Shown in pieces: positions 37,709 through 50,523 of a stretch of DNA of 64,000 nucleotides. Within the stretch, counting starts at the first letter, position 1; each line of letters opens with the position of its first letter. This stretch comes from Chrysoperla carnea (taxonomy: Eukaryota; Arthropoda; Insecta; Neuroptera; Chrysopidae), in the NCBI RefSeq assembly GCF_905475395.1, contig NC_058337.1:112214368-112278367 (forward strand). The letters run 5' to 3'. The notes beneath the pieces were generated by a model. It did no database searches, was not told where the DNA came from, and was given only the letters and a program-made list of their open reading frames with translations. A program made the translations under genes and the position numbers.

Positions 37709-40700
37709 AAATCTTTTTTCAAATTTAATTCCATTTTCTGTTACCAAAGGTGATTTTATTGATGGATCTTTTATAATTAATACCCTTAATAATTAATTCC
37801 TGCAACTTAAAACTCAATTATTGGAAAAAATACAATACATTGCAACAACACAGTTTTTTGTTAATTCAGTATGAACTGACTTTGAACTGTAATATTAATC
37901 GGTTGTTAAGGTTCTTGAAATTATGGCAGTATCTTTATTTACTCCATCTGTATTATTTATAGGAATATTGGGAATTAAAACCATTCTTTTAAAGCTTCTG
38001 TTGAAAAGAAATACAAATAAAAAAATCATAAAAATGAATTTAATTATCATTTCATATGTTTATTTTTCTTATTCTTTTATATTCCAACGTATAACGTACG
38101 TAACGCCACTGTGTTTTTATTTTATTAAATATCAATAAAATATGCACATACATACGTTTTATGTAATATAAAAAAAAATAAATAAAAATAAAGTGAGAGC
38201 TTAAAGCTTTTCACAAAAATGTTTTAAAATGTATACAAACACATTGATTGATATCTTTTTTTTCCTCCATGTACAACTTAAAACTTTTTAATATGTTGTG
38301 TTCAATATGATAAAAACTAGATCATGATCATAACCTTCAAGACGAAATCTTGTTAAGAGACTCTAAGTCTTTTATTGTTTTGGTTTTTTTCCGAGACTAA
38401 AAGAGACAAGACCAACCAAGTACCCAGTACTATTTCTTAGAACCAGGGAGTTAAATTTGGACTAGACTTTGAAAATTGGAAATAGCATTAGAGTGAGCAC
38501 CACGTAGCCAAGATGATAATAAATGATTAATGCGCATGTTTTAATATACAATATAATATCCTGGCGCGTATTTACAACATAATAATTGCAATTTAGTAAA
38601 TATTTAATAATTAAACTTTACTAACCTGTGATACATGTCTACCTTAAAATATTTCTTTCAAATAAAACAATATCACATTTAGTTAGTAATAGATGATCTA
38701 ACGGACTAGAGGCCAACAAAAAATAGTCGTGAGTATTTCAGCCTTCACAGAGCAAAGGTATGAATGTGACGGAGAAAGTGCAACATTGTTTATTTATTCC
38801 TCTCATTGTGACACTCTCATCTAGTGTTGATACACTGATTAACTCAACCATTCAGCGTGCTTCTGGTAAAACCATTTCCTAGTAATGAGTACAGAAGGCC
38901 ATGAAAGTAACGTCTCGGTAGAAACTGTCACTATATGTATGTTGTAGAAGCAAAATTACGTTTCCCTTTTCACTTTACATTAACTTTTCTTAGGATGGTT
39001 TCAGTCTTTGTAGATATCAAAAAGGATTGAATGATGCTTTTCTTAATTATAATGAAGCAGTCGGCATTTATCTAGAATGTTCTTTCTTGCAGGGACATAC
39101 TACGGGTAGTTTACTTAGAAAACACTAACACGTTCAGTCCTATGTTAAAAAAATATGTGGATTAACGATGAGATGATCGTTATGCGATTTTATTTTAGCC
39201 TGTTCAATATTTTTCCTCCCAAATATACAATTCTACCGATTTAATCCAGAATCTAAAATCCTCTAGAGTCTAGTATATAGATTTTTAGTATGGAGGCTTG
39301 GTGAACACAAAACTCCACTTCTTTTTCGTAATGAAGTGTTTATGTTTATTCATTCAAATAAAAATAGTATTAAAATTGTAAATAGAAAACGGCTCAAGGT
39401 AAATATTGAAACATGTTTATGTTTTATTTCTTAAAATATAATCAATTTAAATACTTTTTTAGTATTACTTCTAAAGTGAAACGACTTATATGTTTATTAT
39501 TTTACTTATGCTGTGAAATTGTCTCCCCCCTTTCAGCCGATGCGGATACTCGATCAAGTTGGGCTTTATAAATGGCAATTGCTTATCAGGGCCATTTGAC
39601 ATATTGATATTTTCAGATGGAAGTGAACAAATATGGGTTAACTGTTTTTGAATATTTAGAACAATTTAATCATGCTTGTAAAGTTACAGTACCTACTGTA
39701 AGTAAAACAGCAAAAAATACTTTTTTTTGACTTTTTTTAATTGTTTTTTTTTCCGAAGCCTCTATTGTAGGGATGCTTTCCGGTTGCCATCGGCAAATTC
39801 GTCCCTGTGCTTACGACTCACTGAAATTTTCTTTTTAAGACTATATGATAAAAAACAGTGATTAAAATATAAATGGTCAAAGAATGTAAGAACAACAAAA
39901 ACCATATTCAAATTTTCATTCTTAATCTTTCTATGTGGTCCGTATATATTAATAGCTGATAATTTTATACCTAACCTAAATCTCTCGTATAAAATAATGT
40001 TTCCAACAATTTAAACAACAATACTGTAACTTCATGAGAAATTTTAATCCTTAAATAGTCTTAGGTATCCATTATGTGTATATCGTTTTATCGTAGTTTT
40101 AATTACTTAAAAAAATAACCATATGTACCGAGTGTTACCATGATTTGATTCAAGGTGCTTTCTTTGAAAAAGAAGTTTTATTTTTAATTATTTAATCACC
40201 TGTGCAAAGAAATGGTAGAAAATGAAGCTTATAGTAAACAAAAAAAATGAACAGATGCTTCAAAATTCTTCAGATGTGGTACCACATGATCTCTTACAAA
40301 ACGAAAGGTGCGCAACTATATAGTTACAACAGTCTTTAATCTAAAACTTCGGCTCCATTACTCTTAATGGTTTTTGAGCCCGGCCTAAATATAAAACAGC
40401 GACGCACCCCTCTGATGGAAATGTATATACGAAATTGAAATGGAATTAAAGCAAGATATACTGTTAAAAAGGGAGAGTAGCGATTTTCCACGCGAGCTGA
40501 GATATCAAGGATAGTACCGTCTTATATTTCCAGCAATACTAGTTTTTTCCCTGTTTTTGTTCCAATTATTCTCTCTCTCTCTCTCTCTCTCTCTCCATAG
40601 AAAATACGTTTCTTTATTTTATATATAAACCTAATCTTTGTATATTTAAGTACTAAAACATAGTGGTTTGCATTTTCTGTGTAGTATTCTATATCGTTTA

Positions 40701-42439
40701 ATATGACTACAAACACACCACACACCAATATCACCACGAAACGAACGAACCAATGAACGTAGAACAGACATAGACTAAATTCTAGAAAGTCTTTGTTTTA
40801 TCACTGCATGTCCAGTTGAATTCTATTCCGAACAATAATTACTATTATGTACTGCAAACGACACAATAAAGAGAAAATAGAAACCAAATTGTACGCGACT
40901 TATACGCTGTATAACAATATATGGGAGAGTCTTGTACCTTGAAACACAATATAAATTTAAGTACCCAATCGATAGAGACCGAGAGAAACATCACTTTGCA
41001 AGTATCTTAATCCTGACATCAAAGTGGCAACAGCTGCTGCGGTAGACCTCTCTGTACGTTATAATAAAGCTTTTTAACTGAGCTGCAGAAGTAAAGGTGA
41101 TATTGTGGAGATAATATTCGCTTGTATAGGCTCGCTGATACCTCGTGTTGGCTTTGGTTCGGGTATAAAAAACAGCTATGTAACGAAGTCGGGTAAAGTT
41201 CCTCGTCTGACTTCGCGAGAGTTTGGAGAAGGTTTTATTGTTATAAAGTCAAAGCACATGGAAAGAGTTGTTTCGATAGCTTTTCTTTTGAAGTAAAATT
41301 TATTTTCATTTGGTAATGCCTGATAAAATAGTAATATATTTTAAGAAATTGATTGGTGATCTCGGGTACATCACTCTCCCCTATATATGTGTGTTGAATA
41401 AACATAGATTATATAAAATAAACCTTTTATCATTATTAATTCACTTGAAGTTGAGGATAAAGGATTATCATTCTTAATTCAAATAACTTTATAAATAATA
41501 CATCAAGAGGATAATATTATATGATGATATTCAGCCTTCTCAATAGTATTATGAAACGAATCCAAATTTTCAAACGTCACAAGTCTGGGATGCAAGGTGT
41601 ACTTCATTCCTGCCTAACTTCAAAGAAGGAAAATATCCGAAAATCATCCGTATTAAAACAAACTTTTGAAAACATTACCAGCTCTCGTGCCAATGTATTT
41701 GCGGCTATTGTTTTTAAGATTATAAAGCAAATCAATTAAAAGTTCTGTTGAAGATATAGAAGTTACAATTATTTTTTCTTTTTGCTCAAATTCATATATA
41801 AATGAAGGAATAATTAATCTAAAGAAATTTTTTTAAATTAATAATTTTAATTTTTTATTAATTATTAATGAAAAAAAGTTATATTTTTGCATAAAAAACG
41901 ACTTGTTATTGGTAGTGACGAATCAGGCTAAGAACAGATTTTTCGGCTTGTTTCTATGGAAAATAATGCATATTATTTTTTCATTTCTCCGTGCGGTGGC
42001 GTTTCTAAATCGATGTGTTGATGAAAATATACATTAAAAATTAAAAGAAAAAAAAAATTTATTTTTTGTTAGTAATATTTAGGAAATTTTCGAAAAAAAA
42101 TTTCTCTACTCACCAGCACACATACGGTTGGCCGTAAAGTCATAATCATGATTAAAAATGTTTGTTGTTAAATTGTATTTGGATTTTTAATCGTTGCATT
42201 ATAAACATTGCACACTGTAGTGTATAAAATAGACAAGAAGTCATTATTTTAACGGTAGTTTATAGTAACATCATTTTCCGTTTCATGTTCTACAAGCAAA
42301 TACTAGAAAATATATTCTCATAAATTGAGCGTAATAAGAGCTATTTCCTGAGTATATTTTTAACCACACAAACTTGTGTACTTTATTATAAAAACAGTTT
42401 GCATTTGTTATAAATTAATTAGTTGTAATGATGCTTTAA
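37709..42439. other. No supportable gene; simple repeats only
   Basis: The frame at 37923-38138 begins MAVSLFTPSVLFIGILGIKT and is hydrophobic, but I could not match it to a family or find a donor site. Frames at 41105-41296 and 41521-41739 are unsupported. A (CT)n run lies at 40571-40595. Confidence 0.4.
40571..40595. repeat. (CT)n microsatellite
   Basis: About twelve uninterrupted CT units. Ordinary simple repeat. Confidence 0.95.
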
Positions 42440-42704
42440 GGTAATTCCAGCGTAGTATTTGCAGTTCCTATGCTAAAGCCACTGACTTTTAATGACATAC
42501 TTTATCGAATTTTTTTCACCTACTAAGAAAAGGGCTAATTATTAAATTCCAAAATTTCAGAAATTTTGACCGTTTAAAAAACGAGATAATTAATGCCTAA
42601 GTTTCCAATTTTGAAAATTTACGTCAAAATTAATCTCGATAGCAAAACGACTTCTTCGTTTTAATCGTCAAATCAATATAATTTTCGTATTTGCCCAATT
42701 TACC
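42440..42704. mobile_element. TTAA-type MITE family B, inverted copy
   Basis: TTAA at 42436-42439 precedes GGTAATTCCAGCGTAG, and TTGA (a mutated TTAA) at 42705-42708 follows the other end. The interior, read as reverse complement, shares CAAAATTTCTG, ATTAATTTTGACGTAAATT and AACTGCAAATAC with 15106-15391. Non-coding and diverged. Confidence 0.65.
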
Positions 42705-42866
42705 TTGATTATCGTGTAAAGTATATTAAGTAATGTTAGGTTTTTGGATTGTTTAAGGTAAAGATATACAAGTCTTAGCACTTTCAGCGTAAGGTGAATA
42801 ATGAAATTATTGCTTACCAAAGAAGATAAATTTAAGAAAGAGAGTACCAGGATACACTATATTTCG

Positions 42867-42928
42867 GAGCTGCATTGATCAAAAACTACAACCCTATGGT
42901 TGGTTGTAGTTTTTGATCAATGCAGCTC
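42867..42928. repeat. Perfect 27-bp inverted repeat with 8-nt loop
   Basis: GAGCTGCATTGATCAAAAAC plus TACAACC (42867-42893) is followed by an 8-nt spacer and then its exact reverse complement (42902-42928). A partial third copy, ATCAAAAACTACAACC, occurs at 42942-42957 in the left-arm orientation. No mismatch in 27 pairs is unusual among the decayed repeats here and points to recent origin. Confidence 0.95.
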
Positions 42929-43691
42929 AACCAAAATCAAAATCAAAAACTACAACCGCCAATTCAAAACGGAACAATTAGTTTTCACACCTTTAGCACC
43001 GAAGCGAGTCGTTTACGAATCCTTATTCCAAAATGCTTGCTTCGGCGTACCTCAATATTCCCTTGAATTATGACTATTTATAAAAAAAAAAACCGAAAAT
43101 TCTAATGTTATCAAAAAACCAGTTTTCAAACTTCAGGCTATAGCCATTATAACTTCATGTCTATTGAGCTATCAGGCTCTGGGTATAAGATAAAATCATT
43201 TACACGGTACAAGAGTTGGAAGGTAACCTTTATACTTAACCTCTTGTTAGAAATAGTTTCAAACAGATAGAATTCATTGGAGTGAACATTTACAGAAAGT
43301 TTCTACACTCTATGTCTTGTTAAGAGAATTTAATATTAGGTTTATTATTATCTATGCTTCTATGTTACTAGTACTACGTTAGATAATGAAAAGTATACAC
43401 AGAAACTAATCAAATGATCCCCTTCAAATTTTAATACAAGAGTAAAAAATAGTTTTTTATTGTATGTTTTGTATAATACAATTTGTTCGGATCAAATTGC
43501 AACTGAATTTTAAAGCAGTTATCCTGAACCGATTGAGCTAAAATTTTGTCGTACAGCTAAGGAAGAGAGGGCATCGAAAAGGCACCTTGGATTGGATCAA
43601 ACTTATCTTACTGATAAGAGATAAAAGTTAACTTTAAATAAAAAAGTTTTTTTTTTTAAATACATATCAATTAGATAAAAATTTAAATCGG

Positions 43692-43962
43692 CTAAAAGTG
43701 TTTCGGATTCAATTTTTCGCTTAAGGGAAGTTTTAGGAAAAACTCATGATGGTTTTCATATGAGTATCTCAAAAATTCCCAGGAATTTGCATGTAAAGTA
43801 AGATTTATACATTCTATTTCTGCCGAATCTATTGCTCCTAAAGAAAGTTTGAGTAAATTCGTCATTTGAAAACTAGTTGAACTTAAACTAACTTTAAAGA
43901 TCAGGGTCCAATCAAGAATGTCTTTCATTAAAGAAACTTCTGGAAAATACTGTAAAAACATC
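43692..43962 (-). CDS. Possible orphan terminal exon, unknown protein
   Basis: Minus strand. A possible acceptor (AATATGTAG) precedes an open frame of 89 codons to a TAG at 43692-43694. The peptide (EVSLMKDILDWTLIFKVSLS, then SLGAIDSAEIECINLTLHAN, then SWEFLRYSYENHHEFFLKLP) has normal protein composition. I do not recognise the family. No upstream exon was located before the SINE at 44513-44790, so a fragment or pseudogene is equally likely. Confidence 0.3.
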
Positions 43963-44512
43963 CTACATATTATAGAATAAAACCGGAAGAGTTATCTTAC
44001 ACTTTGTAATAGTGTACTTGCCGACTTATTTAAAATTCATCACGCAGTAGTAGAAGCAACAACATTTTGTTTACTTGTCCTGAAAAAATGCAATTTACTG
44101 CCTCAAAGGCGGTTTTTATTCTCTCTGTGTAACACATATGACAACAGAGAAAATATTATAGACCGGTAAAAGTTGGTTTTTATCTTTTTTTCTTTTCTCG
44201 AAAAAATTATATGAAATGTTTTCTTAAAGTAGAATTCTATTTATATAAAAAAAAGAGTTAGTTACAATGACTATACAATGCTGCGGTGTTTTCCACATTC
44301 TCTCTGTTTGTTATGATGTTTTTTTTCTTCTTTTGATGTTTTTTGTGTTTATATACTTCTATTAGATATTTTTCCAACGTAATATAACATAAACGCGAGA
44401 TGTGGGAATACGAATTCATGTCGAAATGGTCCTCACGTATTTTTATTAGCATCTTGATTAATAAAGAAAATTTTTTTTCAGGATACTACTTTTTTTCTTA
44501 AGCCGTAGAATA

Positions 44513-44790
44513 GGTAAGGTTAGGTTTGGTTATATTGGCTGTCCACGAAGAACACACTTAGGCTATAGAGCCCATTGTGATACATATATTTCCGCTGATA
44601 ACTTAATTTATCAGTCCTCAATTTCAGAGGCTGAATGCACCTCCTTCATGCATATACCATGCACTACATCAGCGCCTCAAAACTATTAATTACATTAATT
44701 TTGTTGCGACGGCGGAAATCGAGCCCGCTACCCTAAGCATACCGCGGACGAAACTGGTTACGCCTTACCCAACTGAGCTAATAGGGCCAC
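44513..44790 (-). mobile_element. tRNA-derived SINE, copy 2
   Basis: Read on the minus strand: GCCCTATTAGCTCAGTTGGG (A box), CGGGCTCGATTTCC (B box), then the same body as 31762-32055 (TGTAGTGCATGGTATATGCA, GACAGCCAATATAACC) and a CCTAACCTTACCTA tail. The flanks carry AAGCCGTAGAATA (44500-44512) and AAGCTGTAGAATA (44791-44803), a 13-bp target duplication with one mismatch. The body lacks a short segment (GGTGGTAAAACACT-like) present in copy 1. Confidence 0.9.
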
Positions 44791-45049
44791 AAGCTGTAGA
44801 ATATTTCTAAGGAAATTTCAAGGGAAAATTAGTTCCTAAGTATATAAATTTTTCCATTACAAGATTTCATTTTACTTGCATTGTATGTTACTATGTTTGT
44901 TTGGTTCAGATATCTGCAACGGATTGAACTAAATTTTTGTACACATGTTTAGTTTGGATGACAATACATTTTTTTAAATGTAAGTATGACCTGATTTTTC
45001 CATTACTTCCACCATATTTGATAAGGATACCTTTTTTAGTTTTAAATTA

Positions 45050-45305
45050 AAAATTAAATAAAAATACTTTTTAAAAGACATGCTTTTATTGTACTAATTT
45101 GTAAAAAATAACTACTTCTATGAGTCACGCATACATGACTATTTGTCAAAACTTGAGGGGCTTTGAATCATCCTTGATATTTTAAATTGAGCGCCTCTAG
45201 CTTTCAAAAGTAATCATATTTGAGTGACTCATAGAAATAGTTATTTGCTACTTTTTAGTACAATTAAAGCTTGTCCTATTAAAAGTATTTTTCATTTAAA
45301 TTTTT
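45050..45305. mobile_element. Foldback inverted repeat, arms of about 80 bp
   Basis: The left arm (45050-45129) has AAAAATACTTTTTAAAAGAC, ATTGTACTAA and AATAACTACTTCTATGAGTC. The complement of the right arm (45224-45305) has AAAAATACTTTTAATAGGAC, ATTGTACTAA and AATAACTATTTCTATGAGTC. The ~95-bp centre is unique. It is probably a MITE. The termini and any target duplication could not be fixed. The plus-strand frame that starts at 45224 begins within the right arm and is not taken as a gene. Confidence 0.65.
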
Positions 45306-46380
45306 ATTATTCGTACTTTGACATAATCGTTAATATTATTTTGATAGCGCCACGTAGAGTCTACAATTTGGTACTACGGAAAAAAATTATAGGAGAGAGT
45401 AACCTATTGCATACTATCGCTGAGTTTGCACAGAACAGGTTTCTCCTGTCTGCTGGTAATGAATTTTATGCGAATTCTGACGATTAAATAATGAAAAAAA
45501 AAGCCATTCGTCAGTATAAGTAATCTAATTAAAGAAGTTATTTACATTTTTTTTTAAATTGCACCAACTTACCTCCCGTTTGTTTTGTTAATAGGGCTGC
45601 ATGCAAAGTCTCACTTCAAACGCTGTCAATTATTATTTGATGATTCATTATTATTAAAATAGTAAATTCTATTTATTCTGTGATAGATACAGTTACGGAT
45701 TCCTATATAAAATAAGTCAAAACTTAAATATGAAACGTTATTCAAAGGAGGCGCGTTAAATATAAAAATATTACAAATGATACACCGTTAGCTCTGGCTC
45801 TATAGTATTAAAATATTCTTTGTACACTGTTTTTTCTCTTCATATTTTAATCATTATATACATATTTCTAAATTTAACATTAAATTTAAAAAAATAAAAT
45901 AAAATTGTTTCAAAAACATAAAAAAATCTTAATAAACCTTCTTTAACAGTTTTGGAGTTCCGCACCCGAAGAGTAACCAACGTTTATCTCATAAACTGTA
46001 ATAATAAGAAGACAGCTGAAATTTTGACATAGTGTGAATAACTATCGCCGTTATAACAACAAATAAAATAAAATTATGGAATTCTAAAATGTATAGTGTA
46101 TCTATCTAATGTAGCTTACTTATAATACATACTTGTAGTTTGTATTGCATAAGTAAACATTTATATTATATAAGATAAGAATGAAAGCTGACTGATCGAT
46201 CAACGTAAAACTGAAACCCCTGGGTTTATAAGCTTGAAATTTTGTACACACGTTCCTTAAGTAACATAAGTGAGCAATAATTTGGAAAATCATTCAATAA
46301 GGGACTCAAAAGAGGATGCGAACTTGGTATATGGGTAAAATATTAACTGCATGTTTATATTTTATGGAAAAATTTTCTCT
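45306..46380. other. No gene seen
   Basis: AT-rich. The tail of the 45224-45487 open frame (LVLRKKIIGESNLLHTIAEF, then AQNRFL) looks protein-like but begins in a repeat arm and has no further support. Confidence 0.4.
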
Positions 46381-46640
46381 TGGAAATTGATGAAACTCAG
46401 TGGATGGGCAAATTTTGATCCAAAAAGTATAAAAATCGGGTTAATTCAATGATTGGATGCAGAATTTCTGAAATATCGCAATATTTTGATCGATTTTAGC
46501 CCGTATCTCAAAAACTAATCGCCCAGTCGACAAATGCACCCGATTTTTGTACCTTTTGGATCAAAATTACCTTATATATTCAAGAGTTTTATCAAAATTG
46601 GAGATAAAAAAAATTTTCGATTTTTTGCAATTTTTTTAAG
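46381..46640. repeat. Hairpin-like repeat family C, copy 2
   Basis: Matches 14330-14600 closely: GATGAAACTCAGTGG, ATTTTGATCCAAAAAGTATA, AGTTTTATC and TTTTTTGCAATTTTTTTAAG. It has the same approximate internal inverted symmetry. No flanking duplication was seen. Confidence 0.7.
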
Positions 46641-48843
46641 GGGTTAAATATGCAAATATGACGTTGGCATCTATAAATTTCCAATATGGTATTTGCTGGG
46701 ATTAAAACTTTAATTTTTAAGCTTCTTCGATGTAGCTGCGAACACTCGAGTGTTGAGAATCGAAGCTTTCAACTTAACCTGAGGACAATATTTTTCTTGG
46801 GAATAAACCATTTTCAGAGCTCGACCCACATCGAGGATATATATTAGGTTTCATAAAACCCATAAAATAAATGTTGAACGTTAGTTATCTCTGTGTATCA
46901 AGCACGATTTATGACGATCACCTCTTCTACTAAAAACGAGAATAAAAAATTATAAACACGAACAAAACAGCGTTTAAGTTGACATAAAAAGCTTATAATT
47001 TTTATACGAGATATGGGTTTCAACTGATATTATTCTGTTTGATGAACTTTTAAAGCTTTATTATGTGTTTTATGAATCATTTTATTTGCTTTTTATTACC
47101 AAAAGTAAACATATATTTATTTAATGAAAACAGACATATTTTTTATGAAGAAAAAAAAATTTTGCGGTCATATAAACCTTCCTTATTTTGGAAAATGAAA
47201 ACTGGGGAAAAATATGTGTTTATTATACAAATTAAGTGTAAATCGATTAAAAATCATGCTTCAAAAATCAATACATTTTATTACATTTATATTTATTATT
47301 CGATATATAAAAATCTCCTATCACGGTGTTCGTGTATAAACTCTCTAGAGCGGCTAAGAAGCATTAGGCCTAAAGTATTTTTCACCCTCCTACCCCCACT
47401 CTAAAGTGGTAGAAAATAAAATGATAGTGTGTATATGCCCTATGGAGATGTAGATAATTTTATGGACAAATATTAGTCAATGTTTGCAAAAATGTCAATG
47501 TTACTAAAGTTTCCTTAACTTTATATGGTTTATAATATTTACAAAAGAGAATTATAACTGTATTGTAATTATTCTCACAAGTAGTATGTTAGGAATGCTT
47601 CTTTATAAATCGAAAATCGGAAACTTAAATGAAAATATTATATCTAATATTGTAAATTGGAAAATATAAGAACAGTACCTAAATGAAAAGAATATACTAT
47701 GTATATATAGGTATAAATTAAATTTGAAAATAAATATTCTCTTGCAATGGTTATAATGCATCTAGTTCAAAACTGGCAGGGTACAGATTCCTTATATATA
47801 CTGTATTAGCAAGAATGGATATTTTTCAATTCAATCTCTTAGGACAGGAGTAAAGTTTGCGTTAAGCAGGCAAACTAAACGGGGGGTGGGCTAGTAGGTG
47901 GGCTCACAGGGCGGACTAAGCAATAGTGTTAGCTATTAATAATAACTATTTTATATAAAAAACTGCAATAAGTCTCAAAAACCTTTCCAGTTTGTTTTAT
48001 GACGAAGTATTTTCTTAAGAAAATTTAAGGGATTTTCGTGTTCGTAGTCATAAGAATTAATTGTCGGAAAAGAAACTGAAGGTGTCGATAAGTAAATCAC
48101 AGCTTTCTGAAATACATATTTGGTACATTTTAATAACAATTTTGGCTCGAATTCGGCGTGCAATAATTCTCATCCAGCATTCAGTTAAGAGAAACAAAAA
48201 TTAGCGAGTTGTCCACTTTAATTATTCACTTAAAAAAGAAATTTTTTGAAAATTTGACATCCCTCTATTCAAATTTACCCACTAAATTAACATACACGAA
48301 AAAAAAATTAAATAAAAATAGAAATTCGAATAAAATTTAAATAAAACATGGAAATGTGAATGTGCAGAGTGAATGAGTTTATATATGGATGTATATGAGA
48401 GTGTGTTTTAATGATTGTTGTTTGTTTATTTATAATGATCATTTAAAAAAATAATTAATACAAATTGTTGTAAGCTCTGGAGCATATACATATGGGTAAT
48501 GTTTTTACAGTAATGTATGTATTCAATTAAAAGCAAGTGAAAAGAAACAATTAGGTGAGTTAATTGTTGAAATACCATGCATAGTCAGTGTTGATTTCTT
48601 TATCACATAACACATACAAAAATGTATAGACAGTGTTGATGCGCAATCGTTTGTTTTTTTTGACGTCACGTAAATAACAAAAGATATTCACTTTTAAATA
48701 GACACACACACAACTGATATTCCTATATTAATACATACTATAAAATTTGCACCTAATTAACGCCCTCGTGGGTAAACAGTGATGTTTATAAAAAAAATGT
48801 TTCAAACAAAAGTTTTTTATTTTTTTATAAGGAACATTTTTTA
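46641..48843. other. No gene seen; G-rich tract at 47881-47911
   Basis: The 113-codon frame at 47063-47404 is rich in K, I, Y and F as expected from AT bias and has no motif. At 47881-47911 four G-runs (6, 3, 3, 3) lie within 31 nt, an isolated potential quadruplex in AT-rich DNA. Confidence 0.45.
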
Positions 48844-49190
48844 CGTTTAAACTTTTGTTCTATCTCTAACGGTTTACAAGATGGGTCCTACGGACCCAAG
48901 ACCCAATTGACCTATGATGCTCATTTACGAACTTGACCTCACTTTTTACGTCCTGAGTACGCTGTAAAAATTTCAGCTCGATATCTTTTTTCGTTTTTGA
49001 GTTATCGTTTCCACAGACGGACGGACAGACGGACGGACTGACGGACAGCCGGAAATGGACTAATTAGGTGATTTTATGAACAGCAATGACAAAATTTTTT
49101 TCCTAGCATCATTATTTTTAAGCGTTACAAACTTGGGACTAAACTTAATATACTATGTATATTTCATATATGCATGGTATAAAAATATAA
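48844..49190. repeat. Candidate interspersed repeat with GACGGA tract
   Basis: Begins near TTCTATCTCTAACGGTTTAC, includes an (ACGG)n-like tract at 49014-49050 and ends near ATATTTCATATATGCATGGT. The CTATCTCTAACGGTTT block also occurs near 12890. I recall similar segments as common interspersed repeats of insects, but no full second copy is in the window. Confidence 0.45.
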
Positions 49191-50523
49191 AAATTGATAT
49201 TACCTACAACGTTACAAAATGATGACATTTGGTCAGTAATGTAAAAAACCCACATCAGTGAATAAAGTAGGGTTATCAAGTTTCCAATTTTACTCACGGA
49301 TTTTTTTTCGAATTTTTTAGGCGTAAATTAAAAAAAAAAATGAAGCAAAAATGTTTGTTTCCGATTGAAGTAGACCTCTTTTTTAATGGTAATTTTGAAA
49401 CTATAAGTCACATTTCATGTGGGTATGAAATAAACACATCCGGAATTTGGTATATTTTGAGTTGATATTTTATTTACTATAAATCATATTGGTTTTCAAC
49501 GAATTTTTTTGGCGGATAAACAAAAATACATTTTTAAAAAGGTTTTATCGAATTGTTTTTATTTTAAAAAATGTAAATTCCGGTTTAGTTAGAATTTATA
49601 TTTCAAGGTAATTTTGACCTAAATACTCCAAAAATCACGGTCATTTTGACGTGCGATGAACGTATTTTTATGATATGATGTCACCGCTGTTTTGAATTTG
49701 GACTTTGCGCTAAATGTGACATCTCGAAAATCATTAATCAGATCGTATTTTGACCAGGCGCATCCTTTTTGCCGGATCAGAATTAGTAACAAATAAAGCT
49801 TTCCTTTAAATTTAAATTGGAAACAAGATTCATGGATATATATCAAGATATATACCTACCTTGAAATATGTTGAAAGTTCAAAAATCCGACGACTCTGGG
49901 CAAGATATACTCTATGTAAGGGCGTCCGGTTTTTTGACATAGAGTCGCCAATTCGATTCATCCAAAATTTGAACTATTTAGATTTCATATCTCGATTTTA
50001 AAAATCCTCCTTTACCAAAAACATAGTGTGTGTAAGTAAAACTTATATTTTGTTAAAAGCTCATAAAAATAATTTTTTTGTTTTGTTTTTTTAATATAGC
50101 AAACGGTTTTGAGCTGTTATTTTCCCAGCAACGAAGGTTTCGACCCTGACCAAATAGTCAATATTAGCATAATTCTCATTCAATTGTTTATTTTATGTTA
50201 ATATTATTACGCAATAAAAATGAATATGATATGTTCACATAAATATACATTATATGAAGGCGCCTGCATGCTGATTGATAATTTGTTGGATTTATATAGA
50301 ACGTATTGGCATTTTCCAATATGTCATATTGGAAAACGTTTTCTCATTTGTAAATAACAAAATGGTGGTTTGATTTGTGAAGTTTCAAAGTTGGATGGAT
50401 AACACTGGTGGCTAAAATATCGTGAAATTAAGTAGCAATGAAATGATTGCTTTCATTTTTTAATCGATTCAGTTAAAAACACTACTAGTGGTATAAGATT
50501 ATGACTCGATAAAAAAGTTTACA
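49191..50523. other. No gene seen
   Basis: The minus frame at 49619-49846 has no recognisable motif and may be part of a repeat. Nothing else stands out. Confidence 0.45.

Noticed and set aside
37923..38138. Hydrophobic ORF that might be a first exon of a membrane enzyme (MAPEG-like)
   Set aside because: Lacks the family's conserved ENPVF-type block and a convincing donor; the tail is AT-biased.
47063..47404. 113-codon plus-strand ORF, the longest in the window
   Set aside because: Composition follows AT bias (K, I, Y, F), no domain, no exon or promoter signals.
48844..49190. Possible CRISPR-like or regulatory repeat because of GACGGAC units
   Set aside because: Units are short and uninterrupted without spacers; it is a simple tract inside an interspersed repeat in a eukaryotic genome.
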